DNA of 11,218 nt from an uncultured Prevotellaceae bacterium (lineage in GTDB: Bacteria; Bacteroidota; Bacteroidia; Bacteroidales; Bacteroidaceae), in contig CAMHPM010000028.1 in NCBI GenBank assembly GCA_946187025.1, forward strand, positions 1-11,218, written 5' to 3'. Below are positions 4,606 to 11,218 of the stretch, piece after piece. Each line of letters begins with the position of its first letter. Positions within the stretch are counted from its first letter, which is position 1. The notes beneath the pieces were generated by a model that had not been told where the DNA came from, did not search any database, and saw nothing but the letters and a program-made list of their open reading frames with translations. A program made the position numbers and the translations under genes.

Positions 4606-5168
4606 CTATGCAGACGAACAACAACCACCAGCTGTTTCTCGACATGCAGGAGCATCCCGAGAACTATACCGACAGCGAACTCGAGGCCATGATGGACGAA
4701 CTCGACCGCGAACCGGATGTGGATAAAGAGTGGAAGAGGATAAGAGCCAGGAGTCCCCTCCTTACTTCCCTTCGCCGCATTGCGGCAGTGCTCATACCTG
4801 TACTTATCGCAAGCGGAATAGCATGGGCCATCATCCCACAGGTTATATCGAATGATGAGAGTAACGAGAGTGACGCGGAAACTGCTACCGTCCGTCAAGC
4901 CGATACGGAACGTGCCGACGTTTCGCCCGTACGTTTCAACGATGTACGTCTCGACAGCATCCTCGACGTGGTGGCTACACACTATGGCAAGGCTGTGGAA
5001 TTCCGCAGCAGCGCGACTCGTGGCATGAAGTTCTTCACCACATGGAAACCCGACCGTCCGCTCACCGACTTCATCGAAGGCCTTAACATGTTCGACGGAT
5101 TGCAGCTCACCATTCAGCACGACACCATCTTAGTCGATGCAGTGGCAGGAAAGGAGGATGGGGAATGA
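4602..5168 (+). CDS. Short membrane-anchored DUF4974 protein, probable anti-sigma regulator
   Basis: The 188 residues comprise an acidic cytoplasmic N-terminus (1-48), a basic stretch, one membrane helix at about 58-80 (LRRIAAVLIPVLIASGIAWAI), an acidic linker, and a C-terminal domain at about 109-178 (VRFNDVRLDSILDVVATHYG...LTDFIEGLNMFDGLQLTIQHDTILV). The last part resembles DUF4974, the STN-like C-terminal domain of Bacteroidetes FecR anti-sigma factors. The central FecR domain found in the usual 300-plus-residue relatives is missing. The protein probably holds the upstream sigma factor at the inner membrane and senses the receptor's periplasmic STN domain. The start is placed at 4602, where ATGA overlaps the sigma stop; ATG 4608 (codon 3) is an alternative. 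Longer in-frame extension upstream would overlap the sigma gene and is rejected. The stop overlaps the receptor start. Confidence 0.75.
   Translation: MTMQTNNNHQLFLDMQEHPENYTDSELEAMMDELDREPDVDKEWKRIRARSPLLTSLRRIAAVLIPVLIASGIAWAIIPQVISNDESNESDAETATVRQADTERADVSPVRFNDVRLDSILDVVATHYGKAVEFRSSATRGMKFFTTWKPDRPLTDFIEGLNMFDGLQLTIQHDTILVDAVAGKEDGE
5151..5157 (+). promoter_or_regulatory. Strong Shine-Dalgarno for the receptor gene
   Basis: AAGGAGG lies seven bases before the ATG at 5165, inside the end of the DUF4974 gene. Such a strong site is uncommon in Bacteroidetes and confirms the 5165 start. It also suggests that the barrel protein is made at higher levels than overlap-coupled re-initiation alone would give. 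Confidence 0.75.
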
Positions 5169-8100
5169 GACACACCTTGATTTCACCTCGATGTTTCACG
5201 TTCGGCATCTTGACATTCTTCCTGCTCATGGTCGTGATGCCTATGCAAGCACAGGTCAGCATGGAATTTCACAACACACCACTGACCGAAGCCCTGCGTG
5301 CGATTGAGGAAGGCCAGGAGGAATACAGCATCTCGATACTTTCCGACGGCCTCAGCCATCTGCACACATCGGTCAGAGTGAAGAACATGTCGGTGCCCGA
5401 TGCCGTAAGCCGTATATGCAAGAACCAACCGGTGAAGGTGAAGACGCGCGGCAACCTGATTGGCGTTCAGCTGAAGAAAGGTGTCACCATCTCGGCCGAA
5501 GGCAACCAACTGACCGTCTCGGGCGACATTGAAGATGCGTTCCTGCTCATGCCCCTGCCGCGAGCAAAGGTGTCGATACTCGATGCCGACAGCAGCGTGT
5601 TGGTCGATTCGGCAGCAATGGCTATGTTCTACGATGGCAACCAGCGACCACTTATGGCTAAATACTCGGCAACCATCACCACCAACAGCAAGACGTTGCT
5701 GATACATGCCCAACTACGTGGATACGACGACGTGTGGCGCAGTGTGAGCATAGGTAAGCAGAAGGAGATTGAGGTGCCGAAGATGCAGATGCGCAAGATG
5801 CGGTCGATAGAACTGAGCGAAGTGGTGATAACCGCCACACGTGTGAAGATGTTCTACCGTGGCGACACGTTGGTTTACGATGCCACGGCCTTCGACCTGC
5901 CACAGGGTTCGATGCTTGACGACCTCATACGCCAGATGCCAGGAGTGACGATGAACTCGCAGGGCGAGATATTCGTGAACGGGCGCAAGGTGGATGAACT
6001 CTTGCTCGGCTCTCGGTCGTTCATGCGTGGCAACAAGCGCGTGTTGCTCGAAAACCTGCCATACTACACCGTGAAGGACATCAAGGTGTATGAACGACAG
6101 TCGGACAAAAGCATAGCACTCGGCTACGATGTCGATCCGCGGCAGTATGTGATGGATGTGAACCTGAAGGAAGAATACCAACGCGGCTACATTGCCAACG
6201 TGGAAGCCGCTATAGGCACCCACGAGCGGTGGCTGGCGCGTGCTTTCATCCTGGGATTCACCGACCGCTGGCGGCTCACCCTCCTGGGCAATGCAAACAA
6301 TGTGAACGAAGGCCGCCATGCAGGTGCGTCGGACAACTGGACGCCGGCATCGATGCCTCAGAGCATGTTCACCACCCGAAGCGTAGCGACCGACATCGAC
6401 TATGTGTCGAAGGGTAACAAGGTGAAGAACAACCTGACGGCTTCCTACACATCGACCACCGACCGCAGCGAGACACGAAGCCGGTACGAGCAGTTCCTCC
6501 CGGGACACACGCCGCTGTCGCTGAGCGAGACCTTCAACCGCTCTGGAAACCACCGATGGAGTGCTCACGACAACCTCACGCTACAGAAGCCGTTCTATAC
6601 ACGCATCGAGTTCGACTTCAACTACTCAAAGCGCGACAACAGGTTTAGCTCACTGTTCGACCAATGGGACGATTCGCTCACAGCATCGCGCCACACCCGC
6701 GCTTTCAACGATGGCAAGGCATGGGGCGGATATGTCGAGGCGCAGGGTGCATTCAATGTAGGTGCCAAACAGCAGCACATCGACTACTACATAAAGGCGG
6801 AGCATAACGAAGACGAATCGGAGTCGGCACAGAGGTTCAGCACCGCACAATACGTAAACCCAAGCCGCAACATCCAGCATAATACTGATGAAATGCGCAC
6901 TGTCACCACATGGGGCGTGGCATCGCTGAACTACGGCATGAAGATATTCAAGGATGTGAATATGTCGGTGGGGGAACGTCTGTACATGACTCACATCGAC
7001 ACACACGACTACCTGTACCATCCCGACACTCTGATGCTGGCATCTTCGCTCGATGCGTTGGGAGCCATCACCGACATAAACAATACCTACGACAGTCGCC
7101 TCAACGTGGTGGAAAACCAACTGGGAGTTTCGTTCAGCACACGCGGTTTATACACCTACCAGCCAGGACTCCCTTATAAAGTCAACTATCAGCGTCTGAG
7201 CGTAGACTTGAGTTTGCCCATGAACCACGCGTCGTACGACTATCAGCGTGGAACGCTCGACACCCTTGCCCGTCAGAACTCACTGTTTCTCAACACATCG
7301 GCATCGTTCCGCAATGTATCGGAAGACGGCAAGCACGACTTCAAAATCAGTGCCAGCCTTAATCGCCAACCCGTCTATCTGCCCGACCGCATCACCTATC
7401 GCGACGACAGCCAGCCGCTCGTCGTGAAGCTGGGCAACCCCGACCTCAAGAGCACCGTCACATCAAGCTTCGGCATCGATTTCTCGAACAAAGGCGGAGA
7501 ACATCAGCAGCAATGGCACATAGGCACATCGGCCAACATCTATCATCGGCAGACGGCACAATCGGTAAGCTACGACACCGAGACAGGCGTCTATACCTAT
7601 AGGCCAATGAATGTGAAGGGAGCATATCGGCTCGGCGCCAAGTTCGACTTCTCGCGTGCTATCGACCACGACGAACATTGGACGTGGCAGACAGGAGCCG
7701 ACGCAGGGTTCAACCACTCCATCGACCACTCTATGTTTGCAGGCGAGAGCACAAGCCACGAGAACATTGTGAACACGCTCACCCTGCACGACGGAGCATA
7801 TCTGCAATACAACAAAGACAAGCTCAACATCCGCGCCACGGGCGACATCCGCTGGCGACACTCCGAGGGCAGGATGTATGACTTTGAGACACTCAACGCC
7901 ACCGACTTCCAGTACGGCCTCTCTGCCCGCTACACCACCCCTCCCCTTTGGGGCAGACATGGAGGGGGCCTGACGCTCTCGGCCAATGCCACCATGTACA
8001 GCCGTCGCGGATATGGCAGCAGCGAACTGAACACCGACGACTTCGTGCTCAATGCCTCCATCAGCCAACCCTTCTTCAAGGGAAAACTCATCGCACGCAT

Positions 8101-8245
8101 CGAAGCCTTCGACCTGCTCCATCAGCTCTCGTCAACCAACTACGACATCAATGCCCAAGGGCGCACCGTGACCTGGCACCGCTCCCTTCCGCATTACGTA
8201 ATGCTGCACGTGGTGTATCATTGGAACAAGAACCCGAAGAAATAA
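5165..8245 (+). CDS. STN-domain outer-membrane beta-barrel protein (TonB-dependent-receptor-like, signalling type)
   Basis: This 1026-residue protein begins with a Sec signal (hydrophobic stretch 11-26, likely cut near MQAQ at 27-30). An STN domain follows at about 31-105 (VSMEFHNTPLTEALRAIEEG...VPDAVSRI). Then comes an Ig-like or carboxypeptidase-regulatory-like segment at about 120-215, and a plug-like domain at about 218-335 (LSEVVITATRV, then LDDLIRQMPGVTMNSQGEIFVNGR). The rest is a long beta-barrel of the Bacteroidetes outer-membrane barrel family, ending in HVVYHW. It should sit in the outer membrane and pass a ligand or envelope signal through its STN domain to the DUF4974 protein and the sigma factor. 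The ATG overlaps the preceding stop and has a strong Shine-Dalgarno. The ligand is unknown; no SusD partner gene follows, which argues against a standard glycan-uptake pair. Residues 926-935 (PPLWGRHGGG) are encoded by repeat R copy 3 and look like an in-frame insertion. Confidence 0.85.
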   Translation: MRHTLISPRCFTFGILTFFLLMVVMPMQAQVSMEFHNTPLTEALRAIEEGQEEYSISILSDGLSHLHTSVRVKNMSVPDAVSRICKNQPVKVKTRGNLIGVQLKKGVTISAEGNQLTVSGDIEDAFLLMPLPRAKVSILDADSSVLVDSAAMAMFYDGNQRPLMAKYSATITTNSKTLLIHAQLRGYDDVWRSVSIGKQKEIEVPKMQMRKMRSIELSEVVITATRVKMFYRGDTLVYDATAFDLPQGSMLDDLIRQMPGVTMNSQGEIFVNGRKVDELLLGSRSFMRGNKRVLLENLPYYTVKDIKVYERQSDKSIALGYDVDPRQYVMDVNLKEEYQRGYIANVEAAIGTHERWLARAFILGFTDRWRLTLLGNANNVNEGRHAGASDNWTPASMPQSMFTTRSVATDIDYVSKGNKVKNNLTASYTSTTDRSETRSRYEQFLPGHTPLSLSETFNRSGNHRWSAHDNLTLQKPFYTRIEFDFNYSKRDNRFSSLFDQWDDSLTASRHTRAFNDGKAWGGYVEAQGAFNVGAKQQHIDYYIKAEHNEDESESAQRFSTAQYVNPSRNIQHNTDEMRTVTTWGVASLNYGMKIFKDVNMSVGERLYMTHIDTHDYLYHPDTLMLASSLDALGAITDINNTYDSRLNVVENQLGVSFSTRGLYTYQPGLPYKVNYQRLSVDLSLPMNHASYDYQRGTLDTLARQNSLFLNTSASFRNVSEDGKHDFKISASLNRQPVYLPDRITYRDDSQPLVVKLGNPDLKSTVTSSFGIDFSNKGGEHQQQWHIGTSANIYHRQTAQSVSYDTETGVYTYRPMNVKGAYRLGAKFDFSRAIDHDEHWTWQTGADAGFNHSIDHSMFAGESTSHENIVNTLTLHDGAYLQYNKDKLNIRATGDIRWRHSEGRMYDFETLNATDFQYGLSARYTTPPLWGRHGGGLTLSANATMYSRRGYGSSELNTDDFVLNASISQPFFKGKLIARIEAFDLLHQLSSTNYDINAQGRTVTWHRSLPHYVMLHVVYHWNKNPKK
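7938..7968 (-). repeat. Palindromic repeat R, copy 3, inside the receptor gene
   Basis: The reverse complement reads CCCCCTCC, seven bases (ATGTCTG), then CCCCAAAGGGGAGG and GG. It is identical to copy 1 at all 22 bases outside the 7-base middle and has the same spacing. It sits in the receptor frame and encodes about PPLWGRHGGG, matching the orientation and reading frame of copy 2 in argC (PPWGDKRG). Confidence 0.85.
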
Positions 8246-8274
8246 TTTTTTGTTCATAAAGACCTATAGGCACC

Positions 8275-8313
8275 AAGCCCCGCTGCATCGTGACGACGCA
8301 ACGGGGCTTATTA
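8275..8313 (+). terminator. Intrinsic terminator of the signalling operon
   Basis: AAGCCCCGCTGC (8275-8286) pairs with GCAACGGGGCTT (8298-8309) at 11 of 12 positions, with an 11-base loop, about 30 bases past the receptor stop. The following TATTATCTGTTATT is T-rich but has no solid run. The stem is nearly symmetrical and could also stop transcription arriving on the minus strand. Confidence 0.75.
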
Positions 8314-8360
8314 TCTGTTATTGGTAATTACCTTTATACAAGTTTCGGATGTCAGCTAGA

Positions 8361-8391
8361 GTTAAAGAAGTTAAAGAAGTAAAAGGAGTTA
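8361..8391. repeat. 9-bp tandem repeat (GTTAAAGAA x2, GTAAAAGGA, GTTA)
   Basis: Three consecutive 9-mers plus a partial fourth lie between the two convergent terminators, in sequence with no supported gene. The minus strand reads TTCTTTAAC repeats. Its role is unknown. Short arrays of this type in Bacteroidetes intergenic regions resemble the heptamer arrays around the four-helix-bundle gene, but no gene is attached to this one. Confidence 0.8.
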
Positions 8392-8425
8392 TAGACAAAA
8401 CCTTCGCAAGTGGTACTTGCGGAAG
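8390..8425 (-). terminator. Probable intrinsic terminator of the Na/Pi cotransporter gene
   Basis: CGCAAGT (8405-8411) and ACTTGCG (8415-8421) form a perfect 7-bp stem with a 3-base loop, extended by CTT/AAG with one bulge. On the minus strand the hairpin is followed by GGTTTTGTC, a short T-run. It begins about 19 bases past the stop codon at 8444. Confidence 0.65.
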
Positions 8426-8443
8426 TTGAGTTTCTTTCTTCCA

Positions 8444-10123
8444 TTATTTTCCGAATCGTGCTTCGACCACGTTGACCACATAGTCGCCCAGCTTCTCCAG
8501 TTCGTTGACCAGATCGACATAGAAAGTGCTGACTGCATAGTCGTATTCGTGGTCGTTGACGGCTTGCACGTTCTCCACCTTTAGTTGCTGTCGCAGTTGG
8601 TCGATTTCGTTTTCGATGCGGAAGGTCTCGTTGATGTTGTGGTCGGAGCGGTGGCCGCGCATCACGGTGTTCATCTGCGACAAGGCTTTGTCGCACAGCG
8701 ACATCAGAACTTGCAGCTGAGCGTTCTGGTGTTCGGTGAAGGCCTTGCCGGTCTCGCGTTTGCGCACGATGGTGCGAGCCAGTTTGAAGCAGGCGTCGCC
8801 GATTGACTCCAATTCGCTGATTTCACGCAACATGCGACGTATTTTCTCTTTCGTCTCGTCGCTCAGGTGGTCGTCGCTCACCTGCTCCAGATACTTACCG
8901 ATTTCTATCTCCATGAGGTCTGATTCGTCCTCAGCCTGCTTTATCAGGTCGTACTGTCGGGCAAACTGCTTGCCGTCGGTCTCGGCAAAGAGGTTGCGCA
9001 CCATGTCGAACATGTGGGCTGTGCGAAGGCCGTAGGCAGCGGTCTCCTTCTGCGCCTGGAGCACCGCAATTTCGGGTGTCTGTACCAGATTGGACTGTAT
9101 GTATTGCAGGCGGAATCCTTCGCTCTCGGCCTGTCCCTTGTCGGGCAGGAGCCAGCGGCAGATACGTTCCAGCTGCGGCACAAGGCCGATGAGTATTGCC
9201 GTGTTGACCACGTTGAAGCAGGTATGAAACATGGCGAGCACCACTGGCAGGCGTTCGGTGTGTTGGCCTATCTGGGTGGGGTCGTAGCCAGCCAGGCGGC
9301 ACACAATATCGACAAACGGATAGAAGACGATGAGCACCCATACGACTCCGAACACATTGAACAGGAGGTGAGCCAAAGCAGCACGGCGTGCCTGGGTGTT
9401 GGCGCCAAGAGCCACAAGGTTGGCAGTGGCGGTGGTGCCTATGTTTTCGCCCATCACCAGTGCAATGCCGAGATAGATGGGCAGCACACCTGTAGAGCAC
9501 AGCAGGATGGTGATGGCCATGACGGCTGCCGACGACTGCACGATGCAGGTGATGATGGTGCCGATGGCCAGGAAAGCCAGGATGGTCCAGTAGCTGCCCG
9601 TATCGAACGAGGCAAAGAAGTCAACGACGGCCTGGTTATGTTCCAGGTCCATCTCCTTGCCCGCCGAGCTTAGCATGACCAGTGACAGGAACATGAAGGC
9701 GATGCCGAAGAGGAAGTCGCCCACGTAGCGGTGGCTCTTGCGGTAGATGAGTACCATGCCCAGAGCAAATGCGGGGAATACCACGCTGGTCAGGTCGACA
9801 TTATAACCCAGCGACATGATCCATGCCGTGAGCGTCGTACCGATGTTGGCACCCATGATGACCGAGATGGCCTGCCCCAGCGTCAGCAGTCCGGCCGAGA
9901 CGAAGGAAACCGTCATGACCGTTGTGGCCGACGACGATTGTACGGCGCAGGTCAACAAGGTTCCCGTCAGCATTCCCGACAGACGGTTGCTGGTCATCCG
10001 AGCCAGCACGTGGCGCAACTGTGGGCCAGCCATTTTCTGCAAGGCATCGCTCATCATTTTCATACCGAAGATGAGCAGTCCCAGGGAGCCCAACAACTTC
10101 ATTGCAATCATTGTGTATTCCAT
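8444..10123 (-). CDS. Na+/phosphate cotransporter with C-terminal PhoU-like domain
   Basis: This 559-residue inner-membrane protein belongs to the Na/Pi cotransporter (PNaS) family and carries a fused PhoU-like domain. The two inverted transport repeats show their hallmark motifs: VQSSSATT (61-68) with GANIGTT (91-97), and VQSSAA (195-200) with GENIGTT (225-231). About eight or nine hydrophobic segments lie between residues 5 and 325. The region from about 350 to 555 is helical and charged, with the PhoU-like stretch ISELESIGDACFKLARTI and a final VNELEKLGDYVVNVVEARF. It should import, or possibly export, phosphate with sodium, and the PhoU part probably gates it. ATG 10121-10123 is chosen because a promoter lies just upstream; ATG at codon 5 is an alternative. 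The gene is monocistronic and divergent from the arabinofuranosidase gene. Confidence 0.93.
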   Translation of the reverse strand: MEYTMIAMKLLGSLGLLIFGMKMMSDALQKMAGPQLRHVLARMTSNRLSGMLTGTLLTCAVQSSSATTVMTVSFVSAGLLTLGQAISVIMGANIGTTLTAWIMSLGYNVDLTSVVFPAFALGMVLIYRKSHRYVGDFLFGIAFMFLSLVMLSSAGKEMDLEHNQAVVDFFASFDTGSYWTILAFLAIGTIITCIVQSSAAVMAITILLCSTGVLPIYLGIALVMGENIGTTATANLVALGANTQARRAALAHLLFNVFGVVWVLIVFYPFVDIVCRLAGYDPTQIGQHTERLPVVLAMFHTCFNVVNTAILIGLVPQLERICRWLLPDKGQAESEGFRLQYIQSNLVQTPEIAVLQAQKETAAYGLRTAHMFDMVRNLFAETDGKQFARQYDLIKQAEDESDLMEIEIGKYLEQVSDDHLSDETKEKIRRMLREISELESIGDACFKLARTIVRKRETGKAFTEHQNAQLQVLMSLCDKALSQMNTVMRGHRSDHNINETFRIENEIDQLRQQLKVENVQAVNDHEYDYAVSTFYVDLVNELEKLGDYVVNVVEARFGK

Positions 10124-10154
10124 ACCGATGTAATTGTGTTTTGAAAATCCTTCG

Positions 10155-10187
10155 CAAAGGTATGCAGAATTCGCATATCTGTCAAAA
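10155..10187 (-). promoter_or_regulatory. Bacteroidetes-type promoter of the Na/Pi cotransporter gene, with inverted repeat in the spacer
   Basis: On the minus strand TACCTTTG (10162-10155) matches the -7 consensus TAnnTTTG, and TTTTG (10187-10183) matches the -33 element with a 20-base spacer. The start of the gene lies about 30 bases downstream of the -7 box. The spacer overlaps an inverted repeat, TATGC and GCATA separated by seven bases (10161-10177, containing GAATTC), which could be an operator. Nothing identifies a regulator. Confidence 0.65.
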
Positions 10188-10265
10188 AAGACTCGTTACG
10201 ATATTGTTACACTTGCATTTCGCTGACTTTTTTGAACGCTATTCTGAAAAACTGATGGTTGCATG

Positions 10266-10297
10266 TTTGTTTTATTGGCAAGGAATTGCTAACTTTG
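10266..10297 (+). promoter_or_regulatory. Bacteroidetes-type promoter of the arabinofuranosidase gene
   Basis: TAACTTTG (10290-10297) is an exact match to TAnnTTTG, and TTTG at 10266-10269 fits the -33 element with a 20-base spacer. The predicted transcript start near 10304 would leave a leader of about 24-36 bases before the two candidate ATGs. The promoter points away from the cotransporter promoter, and about 80 bases separate the two -33 boxes. Confidence 0.65.
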
Positions 10298-10327
10298 TGA
10301 CCGAGCATAAACGCAAAACCTAAATAA

Positions 10328-11218
10328 ATGTCAAATACTATGAAACATTACACGACAGCAGCTGCCCTTGTGCTGGCAGCAACGGTGGCCCTGCAGGCAC
10401 AGAAACCCATGTCGGCCCCCAAGGGAGGGAAGGCCATCAGTGACGAACTCATCGGCATCTTCTTCGAAGATATTTCGTCGGCAGCCGACGGCGGCCTGTT
10501 TGCAGAACTCGTGCAAAACGGTTCGTTCGAATTCAACCCCACCGAGCGCGACGGATGGGGAGCCGGCACGGCCTGGCGATTCCTCAGGCCCGGACATTCG
10601 CTGGGTCGCATGGAGCCGCGCATGGACCAGCCGCTCCATCCCAACAACCCCACCTACCTGCGCTTCCACATCGAACGCGTCAAGGAGTATTACGACTACC
10701 GCGGATGGAAAGGCGTAGGCCTGGAGAACGGCGGTTTCGATGGCATCAGAGTGAAGGCCGGCAGCCGTTACGACTGCTCCCTCTTCGCCCGCAATGTCGA
10801 GGGCGCTGCCAAGAAGGTGCGCCTCGCACTGGTGCAGCCTCAGGGCTGGGGCAAGGACCCGAAACTGCTGGCCGAGGCCACCCTTGAGGTGAACACCCCG
10901 GCATGGCGGAAGCACGAGGCCGTGCTGACACCCACCGAGGACTGCGCCAACGCCTGCCTGCAGCTGTTGGTACTGACGACGGGAACCATGGACGTCGACG
11001 AACTGTCGCTCATGCCCCAGGACACCTACAAAGGCCACGGCCTGCGCAAGGACCTCGTTCAGGCCCTGGCCGACCTGCATCCGCGCTTCATGCGCTTCCC
11101 GGGGGGCTGCGTAGTGCACGGCGGCGGCGACGGATTCTGGAACACCTATCGCTGGAAGACCACCATCGGCCCGCGCCACGAACGCCGTCAGCTGAAGAAC
11201 ACCTGGGGCTATCACCAG
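10328..11218 (+). CDS. Secreted alpha-L-arabinofuranosidase, GH51 family (N-terminal part, cut by window end)
   Basis: The open frame runs 297 codons to the last base without a stop. A Sec signal (AAALVLAATVALQAQ, about residues 11-25) shows export, probably to the periplasm. Next comes the GH51 opening motif ISDELIGIFFEDISSAADGG (37-56) followed by LFAELVQNGSFEFNPTER, a jelly-roll-like module at about 85-240, and MRFPGGCVVHG (255-265) with YRWKTTIGPRHER and WGYHQ. The catalytic Glu pair lies beyond the window. The enzyme would release terminal L-arabinofuranosyl units from plant arabinan, arabinoxylan or arabinogalactan. Two in-frame starts exist, 10328 and 10340; both leave the signal peptide intact and I cannot separate them (MKHYTT at 10340 looks the more classical signal start). 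It has its own promoter; no polysaccharide-utilisation partner is visible in the window. Confidence 0.92.
   Translation, partial: MSNTMKHYTTAAALVLAATVALQAQKPMSAPKGGKAISDELIGIFFEDISSAADGGLFAELVQNGSFEFNPTERDGWGAGTAWRFLRPGHSLGRMEPRMDQPLHPNNPTYLRFHIERVKEYYDYRGWKGVGLENGGFDGIRVKAGSRYDCSLFARNVEGAAKKVRLALVQPQGWGKDPKLLAEATLEVNTPAWRKHEAVLTPTEDCANACLQLLVLTTGTMDVDELSLMPQDTYKGHGLRKDLVQALADLHPRFMRFPGGCVVHGGGDGFWNTYRWKTTIGPRHERRQLKNTWGYHQ

Noticed and set aside
5165..8245. SusC-type glycan importer
   Set aside because: No SusD gene follows, and the STN domain plus sigma and DUF4974 partners point to a signalling receptor; the barrel resembles the general outer-membrane barrel family rather than SusC.
10414..10433. 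Possible R fragment (CCCCCAAGGGAGGG) near the start of the GH51 gene
   Set aside because: It resembles the hairpin half of R but with several differences and no CCCCCTCC partner; it lies between the signal peptide and the first GH51 motif, where sequence is variable. A chance match is more likely.
10331..11215. 294-codon minus-strand open frame at the right end
   Set aside because: It is antisense to the GH51 enzyme, whose motifs are unmistakable; the long open frame reflects GC-rich third positions.

Overview
The window looks like a chromosomal segment of a member of the Bacteroidales, most likely a Prevotella-like species. Evidence: Bacteroidetes-type promoters (TAnnTTTG boxes upstream of the two divergent genes near the right end), a sigma factor / DUF4974 protein / STN-bearing outer-membrane receptor cassette, a GH51 arabinofuranosidase with a Sec signal, and ArgG and ArgC proteins of Bacteroides style. 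There are no rRNA or tRNA genes, no canonical insertion sequence and no CRISPR array.

Layout. (1) 1-3300: part of an arginine-biosynthesis operon. It holds the tail of a Cys-rich protein (possibly the GNAT acyltransferase that often precedes argG), argG, and argC. Each of the two junctions of this operon carries an extra small gene wrapped in repeats: a four-helix-bundle (S23/IVP-like) gene between facing 7-bp repeat arrays (149-610), and a DUF559 nuclease-like gene between two inverted copies of a C/G-rich palindrome, called R here (1812-2334). (2) 3363-4027: an Fe/Mn superoxide dismutase gene with a good intrinsic terminator. (3) 4120-8309: a translationally coupled three-gene cell-surface signalling operon (sigma-70-family factor, short membrane-anchored DUF4974 protein, STN plus beta-barrel outer-membrane protein), then a terminator. 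The barrel gene contains a third copy of palindrome R, read in frame. (4) 8361-10123: a short 9-bp tandem repeat, a terminator, and a minus-strand Na/Pi-cotransporter-PhoU fusion gene. (5) 10124-11218: a divergent promoter region and the first 297 codons of a secreted GH51 alpha-L-arabinofuranosidase, cut by the window edge.

The most interesting signal is the pair of 'gene plus flanking repeat' units inside the arginine operon. The sequence supports a specific history for the second one. Removing 1812-2334 joins the ATG directly after the argG stop codon to CGC-ATA-GGT, which restores an ArgC start (MRIGILGAAGYTGG). The element therefore seems to have separated argC from its original start codon. 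ArgC now appears to start inside the DUF559 gene's stop codon and to carry about 26 extra residues encoded by element DNA. The R copy in the receptor gene adds PPLWGRHGGG in frame, so R behaves like a protein-tolerated palindromic element, and DUF559 is a candidate partner enzyme in the way RAYT proteins partner REP repeats. The four-helix-bundle unit resembles the intervening sequences of 23S rRNA, where a related protein gene sits on a base-paired stem, but here it lies in an mRNA. These histories and functions are inference; the repeats, overlaps and reading frames are visible directly.
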